Part shown: positions 47,925-59,700 of the stretch, in pieces
Position numbering within the stretch: the first letter of the stretch is position 1
Layout: the number at the start of each line of letters is the position of its first letter
Assembly: GCA_030248295.1 (NCBI GenBank)
Contig: JASANH010000237.1
Coordinates: forward strand, 62,001 to 126,000
Length of the DNA stretch: 64,000 nucleotides
From: Mesodorylaimus sp. YZB2_4
Taxonomy: Eukaryota > Nematoda > Enoplea > Dorylaimida > Dorylaimidae
Direction: 5' to 3'
Made by a program: the position numbers and the translations under genes
Notes under the pieces: model-generated
What the model was told of the DNA's origin: nothing
Seen by the model: the letters and a program-made list of their open reading frames with translations, nothing else
Databases searched by the model: none

Positions 47925-48075
47925 CTTTTGGAATCCAGTGGATTCCAATTCATTCCAGCTGGAGTCCACTTACATCCGCCAGGATTCCAACTGGATCGTG
48001 AACTGGATCCAACTGTATTCAGTTGGGTTTTCAAATGGATCTATACTGGATTCCAGTTGGATTTATGCTTTTTGG
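47925..48075. repeat. Self-similar TGGATTCC repeat
   Basis: Imperfect copies of TGGATTCCA and its reverse (TGGAATCC) fill about 150 bp, so the DNA can fold into many small hairpins. It overlaps the end of the coiled-coil frame at 48064. Confidence 0.55.
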
Positions 48076-48260
48076 GAATCTGGGAAAGCAAGAACCAGCT
48101 GATTCCTTAGTTCATCGATTTCAGCCTTCAAGCGAGTGATTTTTCGCCTCGCTTGATGACGTTCAGCCGTTACAGCGGCGAGCTGCTGCTTTAAAAAGCA
48201 AATCTCCTCTTCAAGCTTGGAATATCGTTGATTCACAAATCGAGTGCAGCATCAGTAGCA
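48064..48260 (-). pseudogene. Coiled-coil coding fragment
   Basis: The minus strand is open for about 65 codons without an ATG and ends at TAA (48064-48066). It encodes heptads with Leu, Ile and Val at core positions: YSKLEEEICFLKQQLAAV, then RRKITRLKAEIDELRNQL. Such short coiled coils occur in transposase and THAP-type proteins, and the setting is repeat-rich, so a transposon remnant or an isolated exon are both possible. Confidence 0.35.
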
Positions 48261-48299
48261 GTATTCTCGAAAGCTTTTACGGCGACATTTTCGTCCCGG

Positions 48300-50090
48300 T
48301 GACCTGTTTTCCGTTAAGCTGACCGTAAATGCTATTCTTAAATTGTTTCTGGTCACCGGATTCCGGTCACCGAGCAAAAATTGCTAGGGTAACCGTAAAA
48401 ACCCATTCTCAAAACTTTTGTCGCCGGAAAAGTCCAGCGAGATACCCTAGGTGGCCGTGGAAAACTTTGAGGCGGTCCTAAGCAGCTTAAATCTAATTCC
48501 GTCGATGTCAAAATATGACATTTCTGTTGGTATTGAGAACATAAGCGCGAAAAATGGATATGGCTGACCAACCTTGAAGATAGCCAAATGATTTGTGCCA
48601 CCTCGACCAGGCACACGAGTGTCAGTGATTGATCTAGAGTCCCAAAACGACTGGGGCCTAAACCTTGCCTAATCTACAGCACGTGTGACGGCCGATCGGC
48701 AGAGGAGGAGATTCCCTGTACGTCCAGTGTCCACTGCCCCGCTTTATTTCGGGGTCTCACGATCAGTAGTACACCCACCCACGTTTCAGTCCTCGTCATC
48801 ACCAGCTGGAAGAGCTCCTTTGCATGCCACTTGCGCGTGTGAATGCCTTGATCCATGAAGAATGTCATGGATATCTTTGCTTGTGCAGTTTTGCGCAGCT
48901 TGCCTAAAGACTGCCAGAATTAGATTTTGATCCTCGAAACGACGAGATAAACGATTTACCAATTGATCACGCTCACCGCTCTGATGCTGGCTCTCGTCGA
49001 GGAGTCACATGTAGTGTACGAGGGGAGTCCGACCATGAGCTGGCCATTCAATAAGGCGCTGGTATAGTTTACAGGGAAGCACATAATCGGATAGAGTCTA
49101 TTTTGGATTCATATGAGATACTTTTGGTCAGCCTAGCATTTGTGACTGGTGAGTCGTCATGAAGAAAAAATTGTCATAACGAATTCTTGGAAATCGCTAA
49201 AACCGCCTTAGAACCAAAAAAATTGACGTTCTACCAAACAGTGTGCTTGTCGGACACCCTCTCCGTAGGTGGGGCATTGCATTATTGAGAGTTTGGACAA
49301 CGAGTTAGGTTATACTGTATGTAAATCCTCTAAATTGCAACCACACATAACCACCATCACCACAACTCCGTGCACTGCACGCTATTTACGACCATGTTTT
49401 GAGCGTTCTACAACTGATAGGCAATGGATTGGCAGTTTATTTAATGAGGTGTACCTGGTTTACGTACAAACAAGCGCTTCCTACTGCTGCCCGCTCACCG
49501 TGATATTCCGTTCACCTTAACTTTTTTCGAGAATGGTGCTAAAAAGTCAGGCCAGTTTCCGGCGAGCTCAACTGAATTGCTCGGCGATACCCAGTGTACC
49601 TGACACAATGACCTTTGTGCAAACATGTGCGCCATGAAAATTTCGCTTTATCCTGTCCAGCGAGGCAATTTTCACTTTTCGTAATGCCACGTGAACTTCT
49701 GCCAGCACGCAAAGGACTACAGAATGTACTTATAGTAGGTTCCTCGGTGTCCCCACTGGCCATGTTTTCATAACAATGATGCCTTCCTTTAAAAGACTGG
49801 TTTCATCGACTCAAAAGTATGACCTGTTTATTGTCTCCGCAAGAAACCCCACAAATGTTAAAATTACACAAGATGGGGGGGGGGGGGGGTGAAATACAAG
49901 GAAAGAAACGCCAAATTGACATAATCGAAGTGGGTCCTTCACAAAACGCAAATTTTCTAGCGCCGTCACGAAAAAAATCCACGAGCATAATGACACGTAC
50001 ATCAGCATAACAGAAGCAAATGACAAGGTTAGATATGAATGAAAAACAGACAGAATTGAAGTCTGAATCTCATAACGCACATTCCTCAGC
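48300..50090. other. Repeat-rich gap
   Basis: 48300-48470 has repeats of GGTCACCGG/CCGGTGACC words. A run of 15 G lies at 49875-49889. No gene supported. Confidence 0.35.
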
Positions 50091-50103
50091 GTCCTTCGGA
50101 CCC

Positions 50104-50445
50104 TTATAGATCTAAAAAAGATGTTAGTATCAAGAAGAATTGAGTTTCTGGCAGATGATCAAAAGTATGTACGCCGATTTTGAAGAAGCCGTACAATGGA
50201 TCAGTGATGTTGATGGAGGCATCCAAGCTGGTTGGCAAGGTGAGCAAATCATGTGGCAGTTTTGGATGACTTTGCAGCTGTCGAGGTTGCTCCTGCAGAT
50301 GAGACAAAATCAGGTAGATGGCTGAACAAGATGGCAATTGTCTGTATAAATTACATCAAGCCCAAGGTGGGGATAATGTTCCTCCATTAGCACGCGCCAC
50401 TTAATCCCTTATTATATCAAAGAATGCCCAATTCAAGTGGAAAAG
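50104..50445 (-). pseudogene. Broken ML-like copy
   Basis: Downstream of a CTGCAG acceptor at about 50299 the minus strand reads SNLDSCKVIQNCH as in the intact gene at 40820-41491, then shifts frame to LPTSLDASINITDPLYG. Just upstream, about 50355-50440, pieces of the previous exon remain (GILxYNKGLSG, PTLGLM) with small indels. No first or last exon was found. Confidence 0.65.
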
Positions 50446-50696
50446 TCGTATTTTTCCCTTTGCAGACTCTTGGTCGGGTCTAGCAGAAACCCTAGGTCTG
50501 AAATTACGAAGTACATTTCATGAGCCCTGATTTTTAGTGGGATCCCCCAATTTTCCAACAATATTCACTGATTCCAAATATTTCAATAGCAGACTGAGCA
50601 TAAGACTACAATTGTCACAAAATACAACACACACACACGACTAATTTTGCGATCTGATAATCATTGCTACATCAACAAACGGAGCCCAAATAATGG

Positions 50697-53161
50697 CTAT
50701 TTTTTCTTTTTTTTCTGCTTTTTCTGACCAATTTGCGATTTTTTATCATCCATCTCCTGCGTCTGGTTCTTCGCAACTTCTGGAGCCGCCTTTGCATCTA
50801 ATTTCAAACCTTTTGTCTTTTTCTCGATTTCCTTCATTGGGGCAGATACAATTTCTGGAATCTCTTCTTCTGGTAATTTGCCGATCCTCTTCTCGATCGT
50901 TTTGCATTGCGGATCCCCTCTGAGTCCGTGATATTTCCAAATATCCAATGCTCTTTTATAATTGACCAAGGCAGCCGCAGGATTTTTCCTCAATTCATAA
51001 AGTTCAGCTAGTTGGAAACAAAATCGAGCAACAACAGTTTCGTACGGCTCTAGTCGTTTTTGATAGGCGAGTACTGCCAATTCGCCAGAAATACAGCCCG
51101 CTATTGCCGATCTGACTTTACAATCTGGTGTTATCGATTTGGCCTCTGGAATTGGGAAAATCGTGGGGGCGGCACTAAACGATGGGGGGCATCCGCAGAG
51201 GGCCACAGATCGATATGCATGAAATAATGCCTCGTTAATTTGGACGTAGCGCAGATTGAGGCTTGGGTGCCAATAACGATGTGCTATACGACGAAGGGGC
51301 TCCACTTTTGTGATTGCATCCTCTGCTGATTGAAAACTTTCTGATGGGTGAAATGTTGTTGACCACTAAACAGGAAAAATAGACAGATGAAAAGGCTGCT
51401 TCATAAGTGGTTAAAAAACACACACCGCTCCGTGTAGGCGGCGGCCGTTAGGCAATCAAGTACTCCCTTCTTCATGGGCCACACATACCCAGAATCCAGC
51501 ATCTTTCCCAGCTTCTCCGCGACCAAGGACAGCCAATCAAATTTCGCCGAGACTGAGCCAATCAGAAACTTCGCGCCTTCTGATTGGCCAGCAGCCGACA
51601 GTCTTTCCTGATTGGTCAGTTGCGCCCTTATCATTTTTTGATATAAAAGACTCCCAAAAAGTGTAAATCCAACTATGTGTGTATCTGCATACCTTGGTAA
51701 GCAAACATACAGTACGGTATGTTGTCAAGGTATTCAGACAAAAAACAAAACTTGTTGGTCAGAAACACTAATGATGAGCACATGAAAAGATCCTGATTCC
51801 GCTCTGAATCAGCCAAAAGAAGTTCACTGCTTGGCTTTGCTATTAAAGACTCACGGAGCCATTGTCTGTGCTTTCCTAACCTCTTTTAGCAGTCGATCCA
51901 AGTCCTTGGCGGCTCCTTTCTCGTCAAAACAGTCCTTAAATGGACCCTCTTGACCAGGGCAAGAGCAAGATTGACGCAAAATAAATCCTTTTTCGTGATC
52001 GGGACGAAATATGAAGGGCATTTGACAGTTTTTGCACAGCCTTGTCGTGGCCCCCTCACTCAGCTCGGCGTCCTTTTCATCCTCGCACCACTCGCATGTG
52101 CACTTGAAGTAATATCTGGATGCCAAAGATAGCTGGCGCTGCTGCCTCGTTGGCACAGCAGTGAATCCCGCGAACTGAGGAGTATATCCGTAACTGACCG
52201 TCAACTTGTCATAATCTGGTGTTTTGTTTGCTTCGTTTTCATAAAAATATCTGTAAATAATTCGATTTCCTTCGAAATCCATAAATAAATTTGGTTTACA
52301 AGTATGATCGAATCGGGACGATGTCAAATATACGGCCACCCCGATGTGCGTTTCATCATCGACAGTAGTGACAGGGATGCCGAAACAGTTTATGCTCATT
52401 TTCCCCACATATTCTTCGATCTCGTCCACTGTCGTGTAGAATGGTGAGAATTCTTCGGTGGTATTTGCGAAAAATCCATAAAGATCTGAAGCATAATCTT
52501 GAAGATGCATGCTTCGAACTGCGTCTCTTAGTAAGTCTTCACGATGCGACATGAGGTCAGAGAGCCTCCGCACCTGAAAATAAGAGCATGCGTGAAACTT
52601 AGAATCTAAGCAGTGACAGTCAATCAGGAGTCACAGCCCGCACCAGAAGCCACCTCGCGATTTTTGGTGTTCACGTGATGGTCATCAGGCTGTCACGTGA
52701 CACGCATGCGACAGCCACGTGACAGGTGCATGACTGTCTCAAAGTGATACTGGTGGAAGACAACATGAGTGGTGCCCCATCTAGCATTCAAGTCCGCTCA
52801 CCTTCACTTCTTTTGGTCTATCAGTGGTCAGATCAACATTTCCGCTGTCCCTTCGATGTCTTCGAATCAATCTGGCCAGTAAACGCAATTTTTCATCACC
52901 ATAAGCCGCATTAGCATAATCGATGACTTGCCGTTGAGCAACTCCGAAGTTCCGATACGCTTTGCACTCTGGCTCGTGTTCGAACGCGTCCTCAGCAAGA
53001 CAGGTTTCGTTGCAATAAATGACTACACAGCAACGATTGCATCGAAATCCTCCTGTCTTCGGATCTTTTTCTTTGAAGCAGAAGAGGCAGCGATATGGAA
53101 TAAAATCGGCGCTCAATGCAGCCGCGTATGGTAATTCGCTCATTAAATCGATTATCGGCAT
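50697..53161 (-). CDS. SMYD-type protein: MYND zinc finger inside a SET domain
   Basis: Members of this family are lysine methyltransferases or inactive relatives. Exon 1 (52802-53161) carries a MYND finger: CLFCFKEKDPKTGGFRC, CVVIYC, C and HEPEC. Exon 2 (51855-52573) holds the SET core (INCFGIPV, SSRFDHTCKPN, LTVSYGY) and the post-SET Cys cluster (FKCTCEWC). Exon 3 (50697 to about 51365) has a TPR-like C-terminal part (FQLAELYELRKNPAAALVNY) and a poly-Lys tail. Two oddities: the N-terminal half of the SET domain with the GxG cofactor loop is not seen before MPIIDLMSELPYAA, so an upstream exon may be missing; and the usual NHSC motif reads DHTC. The join of exons 2 and 3 does not fit phase at the best acceptor (51365) but does at a later AG near 51331, so this boundary is uncertain. 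Confidence 0.82.
51515..51655 (+). promoter_or_regulatory. CCAAT-box cluster with TATA-like motif inside an intron
   Basis: Four CCAAT/ATTGG motifs lie within about 110 bp (AGCCAATCAAA, GAGCCAATCAG, CTGATTGGCCA, CTGATTGGTCA), followed on the plus strand by TGATATAAAAGA near 51638-51650. This layout is that of a compact NF-Y-driven promoter. No plus-strand gene downstream was identified. Confidence 0.4.
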
Positions 53162-53764
53162 CTTAATTTTTTTTATTAAAAAAAGTCAAATTATACAGTT
53201 TTGTCGTGAATAAATAAAACTCCGAAATTGCTAGCGTGAAGCGTTAAAGCCGCTTTAAGCCTAAGAAAATACGAGACACGGGCTAATGCTGAGGAAGAAG
53301 CAGCTGGCACAGACCCCCGTTTTCTTTAGCTAGTTGCTGAACATCTTCAAAACTCGAGCTGGCACGGCGGCTGTTTGTGTTTCTTTAATTATCGAGTGGA
53401 AGCGAGCAATGGACGTGTTTCGTTTCTTGGCTGCCGGGGATCGACTGCTTGCATTTCTCTTATCCCTACTTCACACGCGCCCATGCTGCTGTTCAGGATC
53501 TGCAGTTAAAAGTGCCAGAATCATCTGAAATTTACGAAATTTGTTTGAAGCTTAACGGCGTTCAAGCACGGCTAACAGAAACAAAAAATTTAAAGATTAA
53601 ACATCTGCATAATTTGTCATCAAGCGTCACATTAGGCAACTGATTTTATGAACTTTAAAAACAGGCTAAAACTGATTCGGTGAAACAACAGGATATCTCG
53701 ATCGTGACGAAGAGGTTATGTAATCCGCGATTTACTGCCAAAAACTCCAACAACCTTAGAAGGC
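53162..53764. other. Gap upstream of the SMYD-type gene
   Basis: I searched for the missing N-terminal SET exon of the SMYD-type gene and did not find one. No other signal is seen. Confidence 0.4.
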
Positions 53765-56700
53765 TTAAAGGCGCATTGACGTGGACCTAGGTTCTTCGTG
53801 CACCAGCAAGGTTTCGTTGAATTCTTGCGGTGGAGGTGACCATCTTCTGGCGGATATCAAATGAGCCTGGGACGAACTGGTCGTGGCCAACGGTGCATTG
53901 CTTTCATCTTCAATTGACCCGTTAGGAGCTGGGGTCAGCTCCGTGGTTGTTCTGGTGCTGAAATGATAAGCTCAGTGAAAGACAAATATTGTAATAGAAA
54001 AAGCGCAGAAGTTAGTGTGTCTGAATTCATTACATAATCGGTTGAGTTTCTAAATTCCCTTCCAGAACATTTGTTGTAGATTACAGATATATCTGAAATT
54101 TTTAACGATTTATTCTGTCCTTTGTTCTGCTCTTACAAAACAGGTCGCATCGGATCTTTTCCGCGACGTTAGGCCTTCTACGATCCGCAGATTTTATCGT
54201 CCATCGTTGTGATTTTAACGTCCTTCGCCTGCAGTCTAAGCCCCTCGTTCTTGTGTCCCTGAGTCTATCGTTCCCAGCACTTGAGTGCTGCATGGCTCTG
54301 TTTCACTGCAGTCGTTGCTTTCTCCTAGAAGCCTTATAGATAACCTCAGTCAAAATTCTCAAAAAACCTGTTATCAGCAAGTCTGACATGATTAGAATAG
54401 CGAAAAGTGGGTATCCTTCGTTATCAGCAATCTCAAGATCCATTCTCGCTCTCTAACAGTCTATTATCAGTTCCTCTCTCCACTGCACGTCCCTGTCTGT
54501 GTTTGTTCGTCCATGTCCGTACTATACATACGGTTTTCGATCACAGTAAGACTCGCAGCCTGCCACTTCTGTTTTCATAACGCACCAGACCTGCTGTGCA
54601 AATCACTCATCTCGCCATACACATATAGTCGGATTAATCAGCCTAGAGGCACTACGATGCACGGCGCCAGTCTGGCGGGGAGGACCATGGCCGCGCGAAA
54701 CACAAAACTAGTAACGAGCGCGCGCCTAAAAGCAGGTTTCATGTATGCTAGGGGCGGCGTTTTTTCGAATTACTAGCGCCAGATTTGTGATATCTTGTTT
54801 GAGTGAGGCCTTCTAGATAGCCGCATGACATCGAGAAGACCATCTGCACATTGACAAATGCAGAAAAGCCAATGTTTTTTAACCCAGCTCGGTTTTGTTC
54901 AGTGACTTTGTCTTTCTCCCCACTGCACATCCCCACAGCAGGCTGAACTATCCTTTGCGAACTTTCGCTACGGTACCTAAATTGGATAAGTCGTGATATA
55001 TAAAAATCATGAAAACTCTATTTATAGTACCAATAATTTTATTACTATTAGTTCGCAAAAGCTAACATGGCGACACTGATGAGGAAACCGAGGTGCTTAC
55101 GGAACCAGATGCCAGCATTGATATTGACATGGACACAAGTATGGATGGAGACATGGACATGCCAGAAGTCCATGTCCGGTTAAACACAGATTTGAATTTG
55201 AATGATGGAGTGGATGGCGGATTAGCGTCAAAACGCACGCAAAAACGTCCATGTGGGATCACGCAGCATACCTTAAATTTATTTCTCAATTGCAAGCTGA
55301 TCCCGCTGCAAATGAAAGAAATGAAGGCCACTCAGGATCATAAGTACCTTGTGCCAGCAGTGCAACAGATTCCCCACTTCAATGCTCCAAAGTTCATGTG
55401 GAAAAAATACATGTGCGCCCTGAATTTCACGAAGATGCTTTGGCACCAATCGAGAAATTCGATAGCCCTGATGTACAACTAAGGCTAGCAGTGATCAATG
55501 CAAGCCTTAATTTTTTCCGCCTTACACTTCGCCCCCGCCCGCCCTAAAAGGTCAATAAAATCCACCCCTGCCGAGCGGGACAATCCTTAGACACATGTCC
55601 TTTTGCTAAAACTCTCCCGCCCCTAGCATACAAGAAACCTGTTTTCAGGCGCGCTCTCGTTACTAGTTTTGTGTTTCGCGCGGCCATGGGCCTCCCCGCC
55701 AGACTGGCGCCGTGCATCGTAGTGCCTCTAGGCTGATTAATCCGACTATATGTAGATTTCTTGCACTTACATTTTGCGTCCTTGCATTGGCACGATGACA
55801 CCGTTGGCGCGTCGCCCTGATCCACGGCACACGTTCCAGCAGAGGCATATTAGAGCAATGACAGTCACGACCACGGCGATCACAGCGACCACAACGCTAG
55901 CGATCAGCAAAATGTTCACGCCTGGCGTGAAAGGCTTGTCTGAAAAAAGGCATTCTTAAAAAGGCAAGAGACTAAGAGAGTGCTTCCATTCTGTCTAGTC
56001 TTTGCGTCAAGGAGGAAAAGGTTTCTGCAGTTATCCTTGCGCAGTAGATACAGAGAAGACTTAGATTTGCAGTATTAATGATGACACTATTGGACTGCAA
56101 TGTTGGACTCACAACAGCACGTTGGCGCATTACAGGCGGTACAAATTTTCTTCCCCTACTGTAGGGCCTACAGTATGTCAGGTGCAGCAAGAGCACGAGC
56201 GAGTCTGATCAGCAAGTTTAAAGCGGAGTGGCTTGACCGGGGTCGTGGCCTAGCGGGTTAAGGCGTCTGCCTCTCACGCTGGGTGCGCACTTACAGGGGA
56301 GGGTTCGACTCCCGCCTCGGTACAAAGTGATTGTCAATTATGCGTTCCTTAGCCCTCGAGTGCGCCTTATGGTGCTTGGCTATGGATAAAGTATGACATG
56401 ACATGACATGACATGACATGACACTGACAAGCTCAAAAGCCACATACATGCTGGCTGAAGCTTGCACCTGCTTACACAACAGTATCGAAGAGTGGCTTAC
56501 TTTTATAATAGCATGTTCTGAATCGTGCTTTGGTCTGTTTGTAGTCAATAGTAACATCTTGCCAGCTGTCCATTATCACATGGCTCATGCTCTTATCGAA
56601 TGCATCCCTCTCATTTTCGTCCACTGACCACACGGTAGCCGTAATTTGTAATTTGCCATCGTCGGTGCACGACCATAGAGAACGGGTCTGATTTTGGTAA

Positions 56701-59700
56701 TTGATATTCAACGGGCCAGTCACGCAATTGCACGAGTCCGAGGCTCGCTGAACGACTGCATCAAGAAGAGGTCGGCTGATTTCTTCACCCTCTTTATAGC
56801 AGTCAGCCTAAAAAGGGAAAATTAATTTGACAGAAGATTTTGCACTATCTGAAAAATCCGATGGTGGGGGGGGGGGGGGGGGGGGGGGGAAAACAGGCGT
56901 CGACGGGAAGTTACAACTCTACTGCTTGTACCCAGAGCACGTGTGCGCAAACTGTCACCGAACTCCTCCGTACAAGCACGATGTTCCTGCTGGCGCAACA
57001 AGTGTCAGCTATTTCTTGACAAAAGCGACATTTGTGCGCGAAATTCAAAAAAACGCTGTTACATTTACTTTTGGCACATCAACAGCGATGCAGTACTCAG
57101 CAGGCCATTGGGGGCACTCATTATTGCTGCCAATCGTGACATTGCTGGCGATAAATGACCGACCAGTTGAGCTGGCACCAGGGAGGCAACGACTGATTGA
57201 CAAATATGGACTCTTGCTGGAAACAGGTAGAAGAAATATGATGATTTTTTAGATATAATTGAACCCGGAATTCTGACCTGTTATCTTCGACAGCAAATCC
57301 AGTCTGATCGAATCTTTTTTGCAGCTCTGCCAATCCTTGAGTGTTATTAGGATTGGTAGTGTAGACTACGCAGTCGCACACAACGCTTAGGTCATTGCTG
57401 TAATCATATTTGAAAAACAGGCAAATGGCACCAGGGCCGTCAGTTGATAATTGTAACTGAAAAAATGAAAGAAAACGATTTTTTTAAAAATAGAAAACAG
57501 TACAGGAATTTTCCATACTTGACTAAAATCACCATCATAATTTGGGGCAGTGGGATCATTAGTGAATGCAATAACTTTCTTTTTGAGTTGTAAGAATGGC
57601 AATGGTGTATAGGGAAAGGCAATAGTTAGATTTGACATATCGGAGTTGTATAAGACGAAATAATATTGAAGAGTGGGTGGTGCTGAAAAATTTTTTTTTT
57701 GAATTTCGCGCCGCTAATCTTTGGTGCCTCATGAGAAAATCAATATTTTCTTACTTAATCCGCTCAAAGGGTTTCCAAATCTTGTGGTCATAATTTCAAC
57801 ATAACTGTAGTTGGTTTCTAAAATATTTTCATCAGATTAAAATGGAGGATTAAAAATTGAGAAAAAATTAAAATATTGAAAAAAGATGCAGAAACTTGCC
57901 ATAATTATAATAAAGTTCGTTAATAAACAAAGACGTATTGAGACTTTGCGCAGTTGGAGCCGCAGTGGTTGTGCTTGGCGTACTGGCTTCGGACGTAGTG
58001 GATGGGCAAATACCACCTTTGCAACACGGAGTACACTGACCCAGTAAACAGTTTTTTGGATCGATTTGGTTAGCATCAATCCATTGTCCATTACATTTAC
58101 TCAAGGAACAAAAACCAGTCTCGTCGGTTTCAAGCTGAAAAAATTCTAGTCTTGTAAAGTTCTAGCAGATATAATCTGCAGTTTTCGCATGATAAAATCC
58201 AGGAGAACATTGGAAAAGAGTTGAAGCAACTTACTGCTCCGTTTAATGCAAATGGTTGTAAGGAAGCTGAAGTATTTTTCCCAGCATTCAGAACTTCACT
58301 AAACAGAATTCCATTGGTTGGAGCCACGTGGTTGACATCAGGCACTGCGATATCCCAATAGAGGACCACTGCAGTGGGCAGAGAGACCTGAAATAAAGCA
58401 GTTGACTGTCCGAATATTACATGTACCATCACAAACTGCTGGCATTCTGCTGTCTCCCCAGTTAAAGACCCCGACCCTGCCCCAGTAGGGTGGACGTCCT
58501 TATGGATGGCCCCTTATTATTGCCTACAACCGACCGTCATTGTAGGAGCGATGGTTCGACTCCTACTCTGGGCCAAAGTTTTGGATTTTCTATGGAACTG
58601 ACCATATTTAACTGAAAACTGCTCCGCTTTTCCAAGGAATTCAAACAGCTTACATCGAAACTGAATGGATACTCTTCGGTGCCAGCAATTAAATTTTGGC
58701 AGTCCGGGCTGATGCGTGTATCGCCAAAACGTAATACGTCCACAAGTGTTGCTTTTCCGCCAACGTCTTGCACTGCCGCCAATGTGGCTTGATCCAAGGG
58801 CAATTCTATACCAGGAGCGACAACTTCGTCGCCGTTATGAGTGGCGTCCAATTTCACCAACATAGTGTCATCTGGAATGAAGCATATCTAATGATTATAA
58901 TTCATTGTTTACCCGTCATTATATCCTCCTGGCCAACATTCGCGTGTTTGACTAAAACCCCACTTTTGCATATTGGAATCTTGGTGGTCACTAGAGGTAA
59001 CCTATTTTACCCATGTCTTACGCCAGAAACTCTATTTTACCCATATGTTACACCAGAAACTCTTTTTTACCCATGTATCACACCAGAAACTCTATTTCAA
59101 CCATGTATTACAGCAGAAACTCTATTTTTCCCATGTGTTACGCCAGAAACTTTTTTTTACCTATTTTTAACACTAGAAACTCTATTTCACCCATTTGTCA
59201 CACCAGAAATTCAATTTTACCCATTTGTAACACCAGAAACTCTTTTTTACCTATTTTTTACACTAGAAACTCTATTTTACCATGTATTACAGCAGAAACT
59301 CTATTTTACCCATGTGTTACGCCAGAAACTTTTTTTACCCATTTTTAAGACTAGAAACTCTATTTTACCATGTATTACAGCAGAAGCTCTATTTTACCCA
59401 TGTGTTCCACCAGAAACTCTATTTTAACCATTTGTTAGACCAGACGCTATTTTACCCAAACTTTGGCTAGTGCCGGACAGAAGTGAACTCATACTGTAGG
59501 GTGGTCACAGACTGCCACCGCCAAATAAAGCGATGGTAGAGCCAAATTTTTCACCTAAGTTGTGGCCTTGTGGCCTGTGGGATTTACAGTTATAACAGAG
59601 TTTGCACAGCAGTTTCTTACTTTGCTGTTCGAACTGACTGAGCGTAAGCATAGGCGGTGGGCAAATGTTTGGTTCCCCCCTGGTCACGTTGTAAGTCGTG

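Noticed and set aside
58768..59470. Plus-strand 219-codon frame with ETLFYPC repeats
   Set aside because: It is the translation of a 30-bp intronic minisatellite on the strand opposite to the gene.
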